Below, one piece after another: positions 8,006 to 16,479 of a stretch of 64,000 nt of DNA (positions are counted from its first letter, which is position 1; each line of letters opens with the position of its first letter). A program made the position numbers and the translations under genes. Source of the DNA: Streptomyces sp. MBT53 (GTDB taxonomy: Bacteria > Actinomycetota > Actinomycetes > Streptomycetales > Streptomycetaceae); contig NZ_JAEQAZ010000063.1 of the NCBI RefSeq assembly GCF_016654115.1, positions 1 through 64,000 of the forward strand. Direction: 5' to 3'. Below the pieces are notes generated by a model that did no database searches, was not told the DNA's origin, and worked only from the letters and a program-made list of their open reading frames with translations.

Positions 8006-8533
8006 GTGGAGAGGCGCCGGCGGAAGGAGGACTGCCGTGGCACAGGACGGCGGGGGGTCAGACGCGGGCGTGAGGAGAGCGAGGAGGAGCGGGCGGGTCG
8101 GCAGTGGAACGACCTTCTCCAGGAGGTGCGAGTCACCCTCACCGGCGTCCAGATCCTCTTCGGCTTCCTGCTTGCCGTGGTGTTCCAGCCACGCTTCGCC
8201 GCACTGCCCCTGACGGACCGGGTCATCTACCTGATCACCGTGTTCCTGGGTGCGGGTGCGACGGCCGCGTTGATCGGTCCCGTAGCTCTGCACCGCATGC
8301 TCGCCGGCCACCGGGTCAAACCACAGACCGTGCGATGGGCCGCGCGTCTCACCGTGATCGGGCTGGTACTGCTGCTCGGCATGATGACGTCCGCTCTCCT
8401 GCTCATCCTGCGGGTCGTGTTGCACGACGCCCTGGCCGGTTGGCTGGTCGTACCCGTGGTGCTCGGCTTCGTGGTGTGCTGGTTCGTTCTGCCGCTGTGG
8501 GCGCGGACGCGTGGCGGTTCAGAAGCGTCATGA
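8006..8533 (+). CDS. DUF6328-like four-helix membrane protein, probable frameshift near start
   Basis: The body (RQWNDLLQEVRVTLTGVQIL, then four hydrophobic helices) matches the small membrane proteins I know as DUF6328; function unknown. The best ribosome site, GGAAGGAGG, precedes a GTG at 8037 that is in another frame. Reading from that GTG and shifting at the six-G run (8052-8057) joins VAQDGGG to the conserved body. So either the gene starts at the poorly supported GTG 8006, or one G has been lost (mutation or homopolymer error). It converges on transketolase with a 14-base gap. Confidence 0.6.
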   Translation: MERRRRKEDCRGTGRRGVRRGREESEEERAGRQWNDLLQEVRVTLTGVQILFGFLLAVVFQPRFAALPLTDRVIYLITVFLGAGATAALIGPVALHRMLAGHRVKPQTVRWAARLTVIGLVLLLGMMTSALLLILRVVLHDALAGWLVVPVVLGFVVCWFVLPLWARTRGGSEAS

Positions 8534-8547
8534 GTGGCAGAACGCGA

Positions 8548-10728
8548 TCAGTGGTGGCCGCCGGGCCGGGGTGCGCGGCCGACGTCGTCGATGCTGTCGC
8601 GGGCGGCTGCGGCGACGGCCTCAGGGGTGATGCCGAACTCGGCGTACAGGCGCTGGTAGTCGGCTGAGGCGCCGTAGTGCTCCAGGCTGACGATCCGTCC
8701 GGCGTCACCGACCACGTCCCGCCAGCCCTGTCCCACCGCGGCCTCGATACTGACGCGGGCCCGCACGGAGGGCGGGAGGACCTCGTCCCGGTAGGCCAGG
8801 GGCTGCGCGGCGAACCACTCCCGGCACGGCATCGACACGACCCGCACCGCGAGGCCCTCGGCCGTCAGCAGCCCGCTCGCCTTCAGCGCGATGTGCACCT
8901 CGGAGCCGGTCGCCACGAGGATGACGTCGGGTGCGGTGCCGTGCGGGGTGTCGGCGAGGACGTATCCGCCGCGTGCCGCGTCCCGGGCGGGGGCGCAGGC
9001 ACCGCTGCCGCGGTCCAGGACGGGCACTTTCTGCCTGGTCAGGATCAGCGCGGCGGGGCGGTCCCGGTGTTCGAGGACGGTGCGCCAGCAGGCGGCGGTC
9101 TCGTTCGCGTCGGCGGGGCGGACCACGTCCAGGCCGGGGATCGCGCGCAGTGCGGCCAGGTGTTCCACGGGCTGATGCGTGGGGCCGTCCTCGCCGAGGC
9201 CGATCGAGTCGTGGGTCCACACGTAGGTGGCGGGCAGCTTCATCAGTGCGGCCAGGCGGACGGCCGGGCGCATGTAGTCCGAGAAGGTGAGGAACGTACC
9301 GCCGTAGGGGCGGGTCAGACTCTGTAGCGCGATGCCGTTGAGGATCGCGCCCATGGCGTGCTCGCGGATGCCGAAGTGCAGGGTGCGGCCGTACGGGCCG
9401 CCCTTCCAGTCCTTGGACTGGCGGTCGGCGGGCACGAAGGACGGCTCGCCGTCCATGGTCGTGTTGTTGCTCCCGGCCAGGTCGGCCGAGCCGCCCCACA
9501 GCTCCGGCAGCACTGGCGCGAGCGCGCTGAGCACCGCGCCCGACGCGGCGCGGGTGGCCATCCCCTTGGGGTCGGCGGGGAAGGCGGGCAGGGCGTCGGT
9601 CCAGCCGTCCGGCAGCCGCTGCGCGCGGAGCCGGTCCAGCAGTTCGGCCCGCTCGGGATGGGCCGTCCGCCAGGCCGTGTACGCCTCGTCCCACTCCGCG
9701 TGTGCCCGGCGCCCGCGGTCGGCGGCCTGCCGGGTGCGGGCCAGCACCGCCTCCTCCACGACGAAGTCGCGCTCGGGGTCGAAGCCGAGCAGCCGCTTGG
9801 TCGCGGCGACCTCGTCGTCGCCGAGTGCGGAACCGTGGGCCTTGCCGGTGTTCTGCTTGGTGGGCGCGGGCCAGCCGATGAGCGTGCGCAGCATGATCAG
9901 CGAGGGGCGGCCGTCCTCGTCCTGTGCGGTACGGACGGCTGCCAGCAGGGCATCGACGTCCTCGACGTAGTCGCCGGTGCGCGTCCAGTCGACGGTCTGC
10001 ACATGCCAGCCGTAGGCGGCGAAGCGGGCCGGGACGTCCTCGCTGAAGGCGACGTCGGTGTCGTCCTCGATCGAGATGTGGTTGGAGTCGTAGAAGACGA
10101 CGAGGTTGCCGAGCTCCTGGTGTCCGGCGAGGGAGGCGGCCTCGGCGGTGACGCCTTCCATCATGTCGCCGTCGGAGGCGATGACGTAGACGCGGTGGTC
10201 GAAGGGGCTGCCGCCCGGTTCGGCGTCGGGGTCGAGCAGACCGCGCTCCCTGCGGGCCGCCATCGCCATGCCGACCGCACTGGCAAACCCCTGGCCCAGC
10301 GGGCCGGTGGTGATCTCCACACCGCGGGTGTGCCGGTGCTCGGGGTGCCCGGGGGTGGCCGAACCCCAGGTGCGGTACGCCTCCAGGTCCGGCAGTTCCA
10401 GGCCGTAGCCGGTCAGGTAGAGCTGGATGTAGAGGGTCAGGCTGGAGTGCCCGCAGGAGAGCACGAACCGGTCGCGGCCCAGCCACTGGTCGTCAGCCGG
10501 GTCGTGCCGCAGGACGTTCTGGAACAGCAGGTGCGCCAGCGGGGCGAGGCTCATCGCCGTGCCGGGATGGCCGTTGCCGACCTTCTGCACCGCGTCGGCC
10601 GCCAGCACTCGTGCGGTGTCCACGGCCCGTACGTCGACCGGATCCCACCCGGCGGCGTCCGCCACGGGCATCGTCACGGACCGGCCCGGTGAGGTCGAGG
10701 CCGTGTTGCCGGACTGTTCACTCGTCAT
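8548..10728 (-). CDS. tkt: Transketolase
   Basis: A complete 726-residue transketolase, the thiamine-diphosphate enzyme of the non-oxidative pentose phosphate pathway that moves two-carbon units between sugar phosphates. Visible signatures are GNGHPGTAMSLAP in the N-terminal domain, the thiamine-binding segment SDGDMMEG followed by the downstream Asn, and the pyrimidine-domain motif GEDGPTHQPVEHLA. GAGGAGCGACGGC precedes the ATG. It lies 69 bases downstream of a hemerythrin-like gene on the same strand and is probably co-transcribed with it from a stress-type promoter. That suggests an alternative transketolase used under oxidative or osmotic stress and not the housekeeping copy. Confidence 0.95.
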   Translation of the reverse strand: MTSEQSGNTASTSPGRSVTMPVADAAGWDPVDVRAVDTARVLAADAVQKVGNGHPGTAMSLAPLAHLLFQNVLRHDPADDQWLGRDRFVLSCGHSSLTLYIQLYLTGYGLELPDLEAYRTWGSATPGHPEHRHTRGVEITTGPLGQGFASAVGMAMAARRERGLLDPDAEPGGSPFDHRVYVIASDGDMMEGVTAEAASLAGHQELGNLVVFYDSNHISIEDDTDVAFSEDVPARFAAYGWHVQTVDWTRTGDYVEDVDALLAAVRTAQDEDGRPSLIMLRTLIGWPAPTKQNTGKAHGSALGDDEVAATKRLLGFDPERDFVVEEAVLARTRQAADRGRRAHAEWDEAYTAWRTAHPERAELLDRLRAQRLPDGWTDALPAFPADPKGMATRAASGAVLSALAPVLPELWGGSADLAGSNNTTMDGEPSFVPADRQSKDWKGGPYGRTLHFGIREHAMGAILNGIALQSLTRPYGGTFLTFSDYMRPAVRLAALMKLPATYVWTHDSIGLGEDGPTHQPVEHLAALRAIPGLDVVRPADANETAACWRTVLEHRDRPAALILTRQKVPVLDRGSGACAPARDAARGGYVLADTPHGTAPDVILVATGSEVHIALKASGLLTAEGLAVRVVSMPCREWFAAQPLAYRDEVLPPSVRARVSIEAAVGQGWRDVVGDAGRIVSLEHYGASADYQRLYAEFGITPEAVAAAARDSIDDVGRAPRPGGHH

Positions 10729-10797
10729 GCCGTCGCTCCTCGGAAAGGCCGGTGGTCGGTGCTGCCGTCGTGTCTGTCCTTCGTGGGCGCGTGTCCG

Positions 10798-11271
10798 TCA
10801 TTCGTGCGCGCTGGGGACCCGGAGCGGGTCGCGGGGGGCGTCGGACTTGGCGGCGGCCATCTCCTCGCCCAGTTCGCCCAGCCGGTTGCGGCCGAGGGCG
10901 GAGCGGACCTGGGGGAACCACTCCTTCTCCTCCTCCTCGACGTGGTGGCGCACGTTCTCCATGAGGACGGTCATCTTGGCGTCGAAGCGCTCGTCCTCCG
11001 GGTCCAGGCCCGCCAGCTCGGACAGCATCCACAGCACGACGTGGTGCTCCTCGACGCTCTCCAGCACGTGATCGGTGGTGTCCGGCACGGCGGCACGCGC
11101 GGCGGGATAGAAGATCTTCTCCTCGATCCAGGTGTGGACCGTCAGCTCCTCGATCACCTTGTCGGCGATCTTCCGCTTCGTCTTGTAGGCGCGGTCCCCG
11201 GCCTGCTCGAACTCCTTGAAGAGCTTCTCGACCGTCTGGTGGTCGTCCTTGAGCAGCACGATCGCGTCCAT
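10798..11271 (-). CDS. Hemerythrin-like HHE-domain protein
   Basis: A 157-residue four-helix protein with the hemerythrin His/Glu pattern: DDHQTVEKLF, HTWIEEKIFYP, ESVEEHHVVLW and ENVRHHVEEEEKEWFP supply the expected diiron ligands. Such proteins bind oxygen, NO or peroxide, or sense redox state. AAGGAG lies six bases before the ATG at 11271; an in-frame upstream extension to 11403 is rejected because it would cross the promoter. Expression from a SigB-type promoter with transketolase downstream fits a redox-stress role. Confidence 0.9.
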   Translation of the reverse strand: MDAIVLLKDDHQTVEKLFKEFEQAGDRAYKTKRKIADKVIEELTVHTWIEEKIFYPAARAAVPDTTDHVLESVEEHHVVLWMLSELAGLDPEDERFDAKMTVLMENVRHHVEEEEKEWFPQVRSALGRNRLGELGEEMAAAKSDAPRDPLRVPSAHE

Positions 11272-11365
11272 GGGCACTCCTTCGTTTCGTCCGACATCTC
11301 CCGCGGGGGCGCGGGGTGTGTTTTCGCCGGTCGACCACCGAAAGCCGATCGGATTCCACGCCCGG

Positions 11366-11390
11366 GTACCCCCGGCATCGCATCCGACCC
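11366..11390 (-). promoter_or_regulatory. SigB-type promoter for hemerythrin-transketolase
   Basis: Minus strand: GGGT, 15 bases, GGGTACCCG. It matches the window-wide stress promoter pattern and sits about 95 bases upstream of the hemerythrin start. Confidence 0.65.
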
Positions 11391-11675
11391 GGCCGAAGCG
11401 CACCTTTTGCCGCGTTCAGATGTGAGTCGGGGACGATCGCGGGTGACCCCGTTGTGGATCGGCGACCGGGCGGCCTCGCGGACGGCCTGGGGCGCGTTCT
11501 TGTCAAGGGAGACGGCTCCTTGGCGGCCTTTGGCGTTCAGGTACGACGCCGTCCCAGGCCGGACCGCCTGGACCTCGCGCAGGAAGACGTCGGCGCCCGC
11601 ACGGCACCTCGCGTGCCGCGTATACCTCGCGTACTCGAATCTGCCGACGTACGGCCGGTGAGGCGCAATCCCGCG

Positions 11676-12125
11676 TCACTCCGGAGCGGCAGGCGGTGCC
11701 CCCTGGGTCCCCTGCGTGATCATGTCGAGTTCTCTGTCGAGCGCCGGAGCGATGGCGCGGGTGTCGAGGCCGGCCCTGCCGCGTACCTTCCGTACAAACT
11801 CCCTGACGCCAGCCGTGGGCAGCCACACCCGTGCGGCGGACCGTCTGGCGACGGAGCTCACTTCGACGCCGCCGATGGGGCCCGGTGCGGGTTGTACGGT
11901 GATGTCTCCGTCGCCGGCCGGGAACATCAGGCCCCTGGCGAGCAGGTCCCAGGCAAAGGTCCAGCCGACTTCCACGCCGTCCGGTCCCGACAGCACCAGA
12001 CGCGCGGCGAGGCAGTCGTTCCGCCGGTACACCAACTCCGCCGAGATGACGGCCCCTTCGTCATCCGCGAGGGCCACGAATCCGATCGTGCCGACCTTCA
12101 GTTGCGGACCGTCCGGGTGGTCCAT
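11676..12125 (-). CDS. SsgA-like (SALP) sporulation/cell-division regulator
   Basis: A 149-residue SsgA/SsgB-like protein. These actinomycete proteins help place septa or remodel the wall during sporulation. The core reads ISAELVYRRNDCLAARLVL, WTFAWDLLARGLMFPAGDGD and VWLPTAGVREFVRKV, matching the family strand-helix pattern. It has a C-terminal tail of about 30 residues beyond the usual end. Its ATG overlaps the DUF5133 stop by one base (TGATG), so translation is probably coupled. A second SsgA-like gene lies at 25963-26409. The 285-base gap downstream (to 11391) holds no gene that I can support. Confidence 0.8.
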   Translation of the reverse strand: MDHPDGPQLKVGTIGFVALADDEGAVISAELVYRRNDCLAARLVLSGPDGVEVGWTFAWDLLARGLMFPAGDGDITVQPAPGPIGGVEVSSVARRSAARVWLPTAGVREFVRKVRGRAGLDTRAIAPALDRELDMITQGTQGAPPAAPE

Positions 12126-12391
12126 CACGAAACGGCCCCCGTTCGCCCGGAGCCCAGCTCGACCGTGGAGGCGATGAACGTCCGCGGTGACGAAGGCGCC
12201 GGCCCCATGCGACGCGCGTCCAGCAAATCTGCTGCCGACACGGCTTCCTCCACGGTGCGGGTGCCGGTCAGGACGCACAGGGTGTAGGCGGCGTTCTGCA
12301 ACGCGACGGCAGCCGCAGGGTCTTCGTCGGCCGCGAGTGCCAGGTAACCGTCGAGGGCCCGACGCAGAACAGCCGGGTTCGGGGCCAGCAC
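12125..12391 (-). CDS. DUF5133-like small protein
   Basis: An 88-residue protein starting at GTG 12391 (VLAPNPAVLRRALDGYLAL). The segment ALQNAAYTLCVLTGTRTVEEA matches the actinomycete small proteins I know as DUF5133, whose function is unknown. An AAAGG sequence lies 13 bases upstream. It forms a coupled pair with the SsgA-like gene. The region upstream (12392-12818) holds no gene I can support. Confidence 0.6.
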   Translation of the reverse strand: MLAPNPAVLRRALDGYLALAADEDPAAAVALQNAAYTLCVLTGTRTVEEAVSAADLLDARRMGPAPSSPRTFIASTVELGSGRTGAVS

Positions 12392-12818
12392 GCTGGGTCT
12401 GCACCTTTCGGGTGGGGTATCGGAGTTCCTCGGGCCGGAGTCGTAAGGGCAGAGAGATGGCACCACGGCACTCCTCGAAGTGGGAAGAAAGCCTGCCGAC
12501 CGCAGCACTTGACTGCGCTCCCGTGTGCCCCGTCCGTAGGGCTCGAAACGGGCAGGAGGGCCCCGGTGGGCGGTGAGAGGCCGCCCCGGCGCGGGCGACA
12601 GCGGTGTACAGCCCTGACTCCCCGTACGACGTTTTCGCTTGAGTCGAGCGGACACTCGCCACGAGGAACCACGAGGAAGAGGAGTACAGGTGTGTGCTTG
12701 CTTGCCGGGTGTGGTTGGCCGGGGCTTTGACACAGGTCGTGCTCCGGCTGATCAGGCGGTCCGGGCCAGGGTCGGGTTCGGGCGCGTGGTGTGAGACGAC
12801 CAAGGGGAGGCGAGAGCC
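12392..12818. other. Gene-free divergent intergenic region
   Basis: This lies between the divergent DUF5133 and GAF-ANTAR genes. It should contain both promoters, but I can point only to a weak plus-strand GTCT-N14-GGGTAT (12397-12420), which lacks the 15-base spacing of the other sites. Confidence 0.35.
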
Positions 12819-13577
12819 ATGCTCGGCGGTGATCCGCAGAGCGGCGGAGGCGCGGAAGAGGCGAACGAGATCGAGCGGGCGCGTATCGCCCACGAACTCG
12901 CCGCAGGCGTGGGCGGAGTGCCGTCGGCCGAGGTGCCCGACGTGTTGTGCCGTACGTGTGTCTCACTGTTGCCGGCGATGTCGGGGCTGTCCGTCTCCGT
13001 CACGCCGGGCGACCTGGATTCGGGAGTGGTGCTGTGCGCCAGTGACGGTGTCGCTGCCCGGCTGGCGGAGATCCAGTACACGCTGGGCGAAGGGCCGGGC
13101 CGGGAGGCGGTTCGCCTGCGGGCGCCCGTGCTCGTGCCTGATCTGACGAGTGCTCGGGACATCCGCCGTTGGCCGCTGTTCTCCCTCCAGGCCGCCAAGG
13201 CTGGAGCCGGGGCGGTCTTCTCACTGCCGTTGGCGGGCGCGGGAAGTGCGCTGGGCACCCTGGACCTCTACAGGAGGACGCCGGGTTCGCTGCGCGGTGC
13301 TCAGGTCCGGACCGCGCTGCTGGTCGCCGACGCCATCAGCCTCGTGGTCGTCGCGCTTGATCACGCGTCCCCCGAAGGAGTCGCCACGTGGCTGGCGGGA
13401 GCGGAAGCGGACCACGAGGAGGTTCACCAGGCCACCGGGATGATCATGGTGCAGCTCGGCGTGAGGGCCGAGGAGGCGCTGCTGCGGCTACGCGCGCGGG
13501 CCTTCGCCGAGGGCCGCACCTCCATGGAAATGGCCCGGGCCGTCGTCGACCGCACTCTGGACCTGCGCGACGAGTGA
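12819..13577 (+). CDS. GAF-ANTAR transcription antiterminator
   Basis: A 252-residue regulator. A GAF sensory domain covers residues about 30-165 (PDVLCRTCVSLLPAMSG, then LGEGPGREAV and PLFSLQAAKAGAGAVFSLPL), and an ANTAR RNA-binding domain covers the C-terminus (HQATGMIMVQLGVRAEEALL, then RARAFAEGRTSMEMA). ANTAR proteins bind paired hairpins in nascent RNA to prevent termination. AGGGGAGG lies nine bases before the ATG. The ligand of the GAF domain and the RNA targets cannot be read here. Confidence 0.9.
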   Translation: MLGGDPQSGGGAEEANEIERARIAHELAAGVGGVPSAEVPDVLCRTCVSLLPAMSGLSVSVTPGDLDSGVVLCASDGVAARLAEIQYTLGEGPGREAVRLRAPVLVPDLTSARDIRRWPLFSLQAAKAGAGAVFSLPLAGAGSALGTLDLYRRTPGSLRGAQVRTALLVADAISLVVVALDHASPEGVATWLAGAEADHEEVHQATGMIMVQLGVRAEEALLRLRARAFAEGRTSMEMARAVVDRTLDLRDE

Positions 13578-13705
13578 GGGAACCGGCACGCGTGGCGGTA
13601 CCCGCAACGACAGCGCCGAGAAGGCGGTCGTGAACCGCGAGCGGCGGTCGGCCCAACCCGCGTGGACTGCTACAGCAGGGGCGCCGGCCAGATCTGGTCA
13701 CGGCG

Positions 13706-14077
13706 ATGCCCCCGGCCGACGCGTTGAAGCAGTACCGGTTCGGTTGCACGAGCGCCTTCCGGACGCCCTCACCCCGTCGCGCCGACGCACCGGAGACCTG
13801 GCCGAGGACGGCCGGACCGACCCGCGTCGACCACATCGTCACCCGGGTACAGACCGTCACAGCGGCGACGGTCACGCCGGAGAGCGCCGAGGGCATGGTC
13901 GTGCGGTACACGGACACCACCATCGCCGAAGCCTCCGGCCCTCTCGACACCGACGTACAGCGGCAGCGAGTTCGCCTCACCGAGACCGCCCACGCCCTGG
14001 GCACCCGCGCCCTGCCCCTCGCCGCCGTGCGGGGTGAGGACCGTTGTTGCATACGTCAGACATCGGGGGGAAGGTGA
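13706..14077 (+). CDS. Unrecognised short coding region, possibly a gene fragment
   Basis: Only this frame between the two ANTAR genes shows strong GC3 bias, mainly over 13830-14030 (RVDHIVTRVQTVTAATV, then QRQRVRLTETAHALGTRAL). The amphipathic C-terminal half looks like protein, but the N-terminal half is low-complexity, there is no good ribosome site before the ATG, and I recognise no family. It may be the tail of a decayed regulator. Confidence 0.25.
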   Translation: MPPADALKQYRFGCTSAFRTPSPRRADAPETWPRTAGPTRVDHIVTRVQTVTAATVTPESAEGMVVRYTDTTIAEASGPLDTDVQRQRVRLTETAHALGTRALPLAAVRGEDRCCIRQTSGGR

Positions 14078-14171
14078 AAGCGCGCGGTCAGGCAACGACC
14101 GTCCCGGTCGCCCGTCCGCGGCCGGTGCAGGTTCGCCGGTGACGGCGCCCAGTTGCTGGAGTGACAACAGG

Positions 14172-15389
14172 ATGACGAGCCACCCACCCCTGACGGTACG
14201 TACGGCCACCGGACTCACGACGATCGTCTGCCTGTCCGGCGCGCTCGGCCCCGACACCTGCCTCGACCTGGCACGGGAGCTGCGACAGCCGCTCGACCAG
14301 GCCGGCCGCGACGGGCAACCGCTCGTCCTCGACATGGCCGGCGTGCGGTCAGTGAGCATCGCGGCCTGCCAGGCCCTCCGTCTCGCCACCGACCACCTCG
14401 CACACGCTCCCGTGCTGGTCGTCGGCGCGGCCCCCTCCGTTCGCGCGGTGCTGGAACGCGGGAAACTCCCCGGCGTCCGCATCCACGACACCCTCGGCGA
14501 CGCGCTGGCCGTGCTGCCCGACAGCGTTTCGGACACCACTAGACAGCGCGCGGCCAGACTCTCCCACGAGGCGGACGATCTGCGCGACGAGGTGTTCGGG
14601 CTCAGGGCCAGGGCCCGCACCAGGACCCTGATCGGTGTGGCCCAGGGCATCCTCCTGGCCCGCTACGGACTTCCCGGCCCGGATGCCGCGTTCGCCCTCC
14701 TGCGGGAGGGCTCCCAGCGTCACAACGTGCCGCTGCGTGTCCTCGCCTCCGCCGTCGTCACCGCTCCGCCGCCGTACTCCGACGTCCAGTGGTTCACCGG
14801 ACGATCCACCCGCGCGCTGCTCCCGGCCGGCGGTTTCCTGCAGAGCTACGACATCGACGCTCACGACCGTCGGCAGGTTCTCGCAGCCGCTCTCCACGAG
14901 GCGACGGTCGTCATCTCGGACGCGAAAGCCGCCGAACTCCATCTCACGGATCCGGCGCAGGACGACGCCCTGGTCCTGGAACAGCACAAGGGCCTCGACG
15001 CCGCCTACCGGGACCAGGCGGCGCTCGTCACCGGGCCGCCCTACGTATGCGCCCGCGCGCAGCATCTGCGCGAGCCCGTGAACGTCCCCGACGTCGCGGC
15101 CGACCCCGACCTCCTCCTCCACCCCGCAGGCCGCGCCCTCCTCGACGCCGACAGCAGAGCCCTCGCCTGCGTTCCGCTGGTCACCCCCGACGGCCACTGC
15201 ACCGGCACCCTGACCCTGCACTGGACCGCGCCCGGATCATGGCTGACGGACGAACAGCGATACGCCCTGGACTTCCTGGCCACCGAGACCGCGGCCTGGC
15301 GCTCCTGGTACCGGCGCACCGTCGTACTGAACGCACTCGAATACCTCCACCAGCACCGCGTAGCCCGCACATCGCCGCGTGAGCGGTAA
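14172..15389 (+). CDS. STAS-ANTAR-GAF multidomain regulator
   Basis: A 405-residue protein with three parts. Residues 1-110 are a STAS domain (VLDMAGVRSVSIAACQAL, the region where SpoIIAA-like proteins carry the phosphorylated Ser). Residues about 125-195 are an ANTAR-like helical segment (RTRTLIGVAQGILLARYGL). Residues about 215-400 are a GAF-like domain (AALHEATVVISDAKAAELHL, then HLREPVNVPDVAADP). STAS plus ANTAR suggests a partner-switching input linked to RNA-level antitermination, which fits beside a SigB-type sigma gene. GGAG lies ten bases before the ATG at 14172; a longer open frame upstream lacks support. Confidence 0.8.
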   Translation: MTSHPPLTVRTATGLTTIVCLSGALGPDTCLDLARELRQPLDQAGRDGQPLVLDMAGVRSVSIAACQALRLATDHLAHAPVLVVGAAPSVRAVLERGKLPGVRIHDTLGDALAVLPDSVSDTTRQRAARLSHEADDLRDEVFGLRARARTRTLIGVAQGILLARYGLPGPDAAFALLREGSQRHNVPLRVLASAVVTAPPPYSDVQWFTGRSTRALLPAGGFLQSYDIDAHDRRQVLAAALHEATVVISDAKAAELHLTDPAQDDALVLEQHKGLDAAYRDQAALVTGPPYVCARAQHLREPVNVPDVAADPDLLLHPAGRALLDADSRALACVPLVTPDGHCTGTLTLHWTAPGSWLTDEQRYALDFLATETAAWRSWYRRTVVLNALEYLHQHRVARTSPRER

Positions 15390-15527
15390 GCCGGCGGACC
15401 CGCACCGCGGCGTGGGCGGGAAGGACGCGATCGGGCGCGCCCGGAGTGTTTCCGCGTCCGTGTCACGCCGCACCGGCCAGTGGCCTCGGCGACCCGCTCG
15501 GCCCCGAGGCTGCCGGACGGACGGCTC

Positions 15528-16322
15528 TCAGGCAGCCTCCCGCATCACCTGGTCCCGCAGCCGCTCACAGCTGAGGCTGATCAGGCGGGAGACGTGCATC
15601 TGTGAGATGCCGAGCTCCTCGGCGATGGCGGCCTGCGTCATGTTGCCGAAGAACCGCTGGTAGAGGATGACCTTGTCACGCTCCGAGAGTTGCTTGATGC
15701 CGGGCTTGACGGCCTCACGGTCGATCACCGTGTCCAGAGCCGGGTCGGCTGTCCCGAGCGTGTCGCCGAGGGAATACCCGCTCTCGCCGCCGGGCAGCTC
15801 GGCGTCGAGCGAGAGGGCGGCATAGCTCTCCAGAGCTTCGAGCCCGTCCTGGGTGTCTTCTTCGCTGAGGCCGGCCCGGGCCGCGATCTCCGACCTGGTG
15901 GGACGGTGGTCCGGGGCGGTCTGGGACAGATCCCGGAGGGCCGATCGCACCCTGTTGCGCAGTTCCTGCACCCGACGTGGCACATGCATGGCCCACGTGT
16001 GGTCACGGAAATGCCGTTTGATCTCGCCGGTGATGGTCGGAACGGCGTAGCTCTCGAACGCCTTGCCGCGGTCCGGGTCGTACCGGTCGACCGCTTTGAT
16101 CAGGCCGATGGCCGCGACCTGGCGCAGGTCCTCGGTGTTTTCGCCGCGGTTGCGGAACCGTCCGGCGAGCCGGTCGGCCATGGGCAGCCACGCCACCACG
16201 ATCTGGTCACGGACGATGTCGTGCTGCGGGCCGGGGGCGAGCAGGACGAGGGTACGGAAGGATTCCGCGGTGTCGGGGGCGTCGTCGTGCGGGTGGCGCT
16301 TCGAACGGACTTGGGCAGGCAT
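15528..16322 (-). CDS. SigB/SigF-family RNA polymerase sigma factor, copy 1
   Basis: A 264-residue group 3 sigma factor of the SigB/SigF/SigG type. Region 2 covers residues about 35-110 (LRQVAAIGLIKAVDRYDP, AFESYAVPTITGEIKRHFRD), region 3 about 115-165, and region 4 contains the helix-turn-helix at the C-terminus (MTQAAIAEELGISQMHVSRL). It is closely similar over its whole length to the product of 39241-40041, and the upstream regions are also related. Its promoter has the stress pattern but with GGGCAC at -10. It probably directs general-stress or developmental transcription. An anti-sigma partner is not encoded beside it; the nearest HATPase is at 61876. Confidence 0.92.
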   Translation of the reverse strand: MPAQVRSKRHPHDDAPDTAESFRTLVLLAPGPQHDIVRDQIVVAWLPMADRLAGRFRNRGENTEDLRQVAAIGLIKAVDRYDPDRGKAFESYAVPTITGEIKRHFRDHTWAMHVPRRVQELRNRVRSALRDLSQTAPDHRPTRSEIAARAGLSEEDTQDGLEALESYAALSLDAELPGGESGYSLGDTLGTADPALDTVIDREAVKPGIKQLSERDKVILYQRFFGNMTQAAIAEELGISQMHVSRLISLSCERLRDQVMREAA

Positions 16323-16448
16323 GATGCGTCACTACTCCCCATGCTGTGGGGCGGACGGTCAGTGCGGGAGCGCGTCCGGCGCGTAGACGAGCGCGTGACG
16401 ATCGGCGCTCCCACGGTGTGCCTGCTGTCTGAAGCACTGAGCACTCGG

Positions 16449-16473
16449 GTGCCCCCGACCCACGCGAGCAAAC
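16449..16473 (-). promoter_or_regulatory. SigB-type promoter of sigma copy 1 (variant -10)
   Basis: Minus strand: GTTT, 15 bases, GGGCACCCG. It is the positional equivalent of the promoter at 40177-40201 upstream of the paralogue, differing in the -10 by T to C. The flanks (CCCACGG, GAAGCACTG) are conserved between the two copies. Confidence 0.65.
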
Positions 16474-16479
16474 GCCCGA

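Noticed and set aside
9358..10692. A 444-codon plus-strand open frame over transketolase
   Set aside because: Antisense shadow of a gene identified by several conserved motifs.
11391..11675. Open frames in the gap between hemerythrin and the SsgA-like gene
   Set aside because: All frames are Arg/Pro/Gly-rich shadows without ribosome sites or family motifs.
12397..12420. GTCT-N14-GGGTAT as a SigB-type promoter for the GAF-ANTAR gene
   Set aside because: It has a 14-base spacer, the -10 ends in T, it lacks the NCG discriminator, and it is 400 bases from the gene. The other sites are closer and mostly N15.
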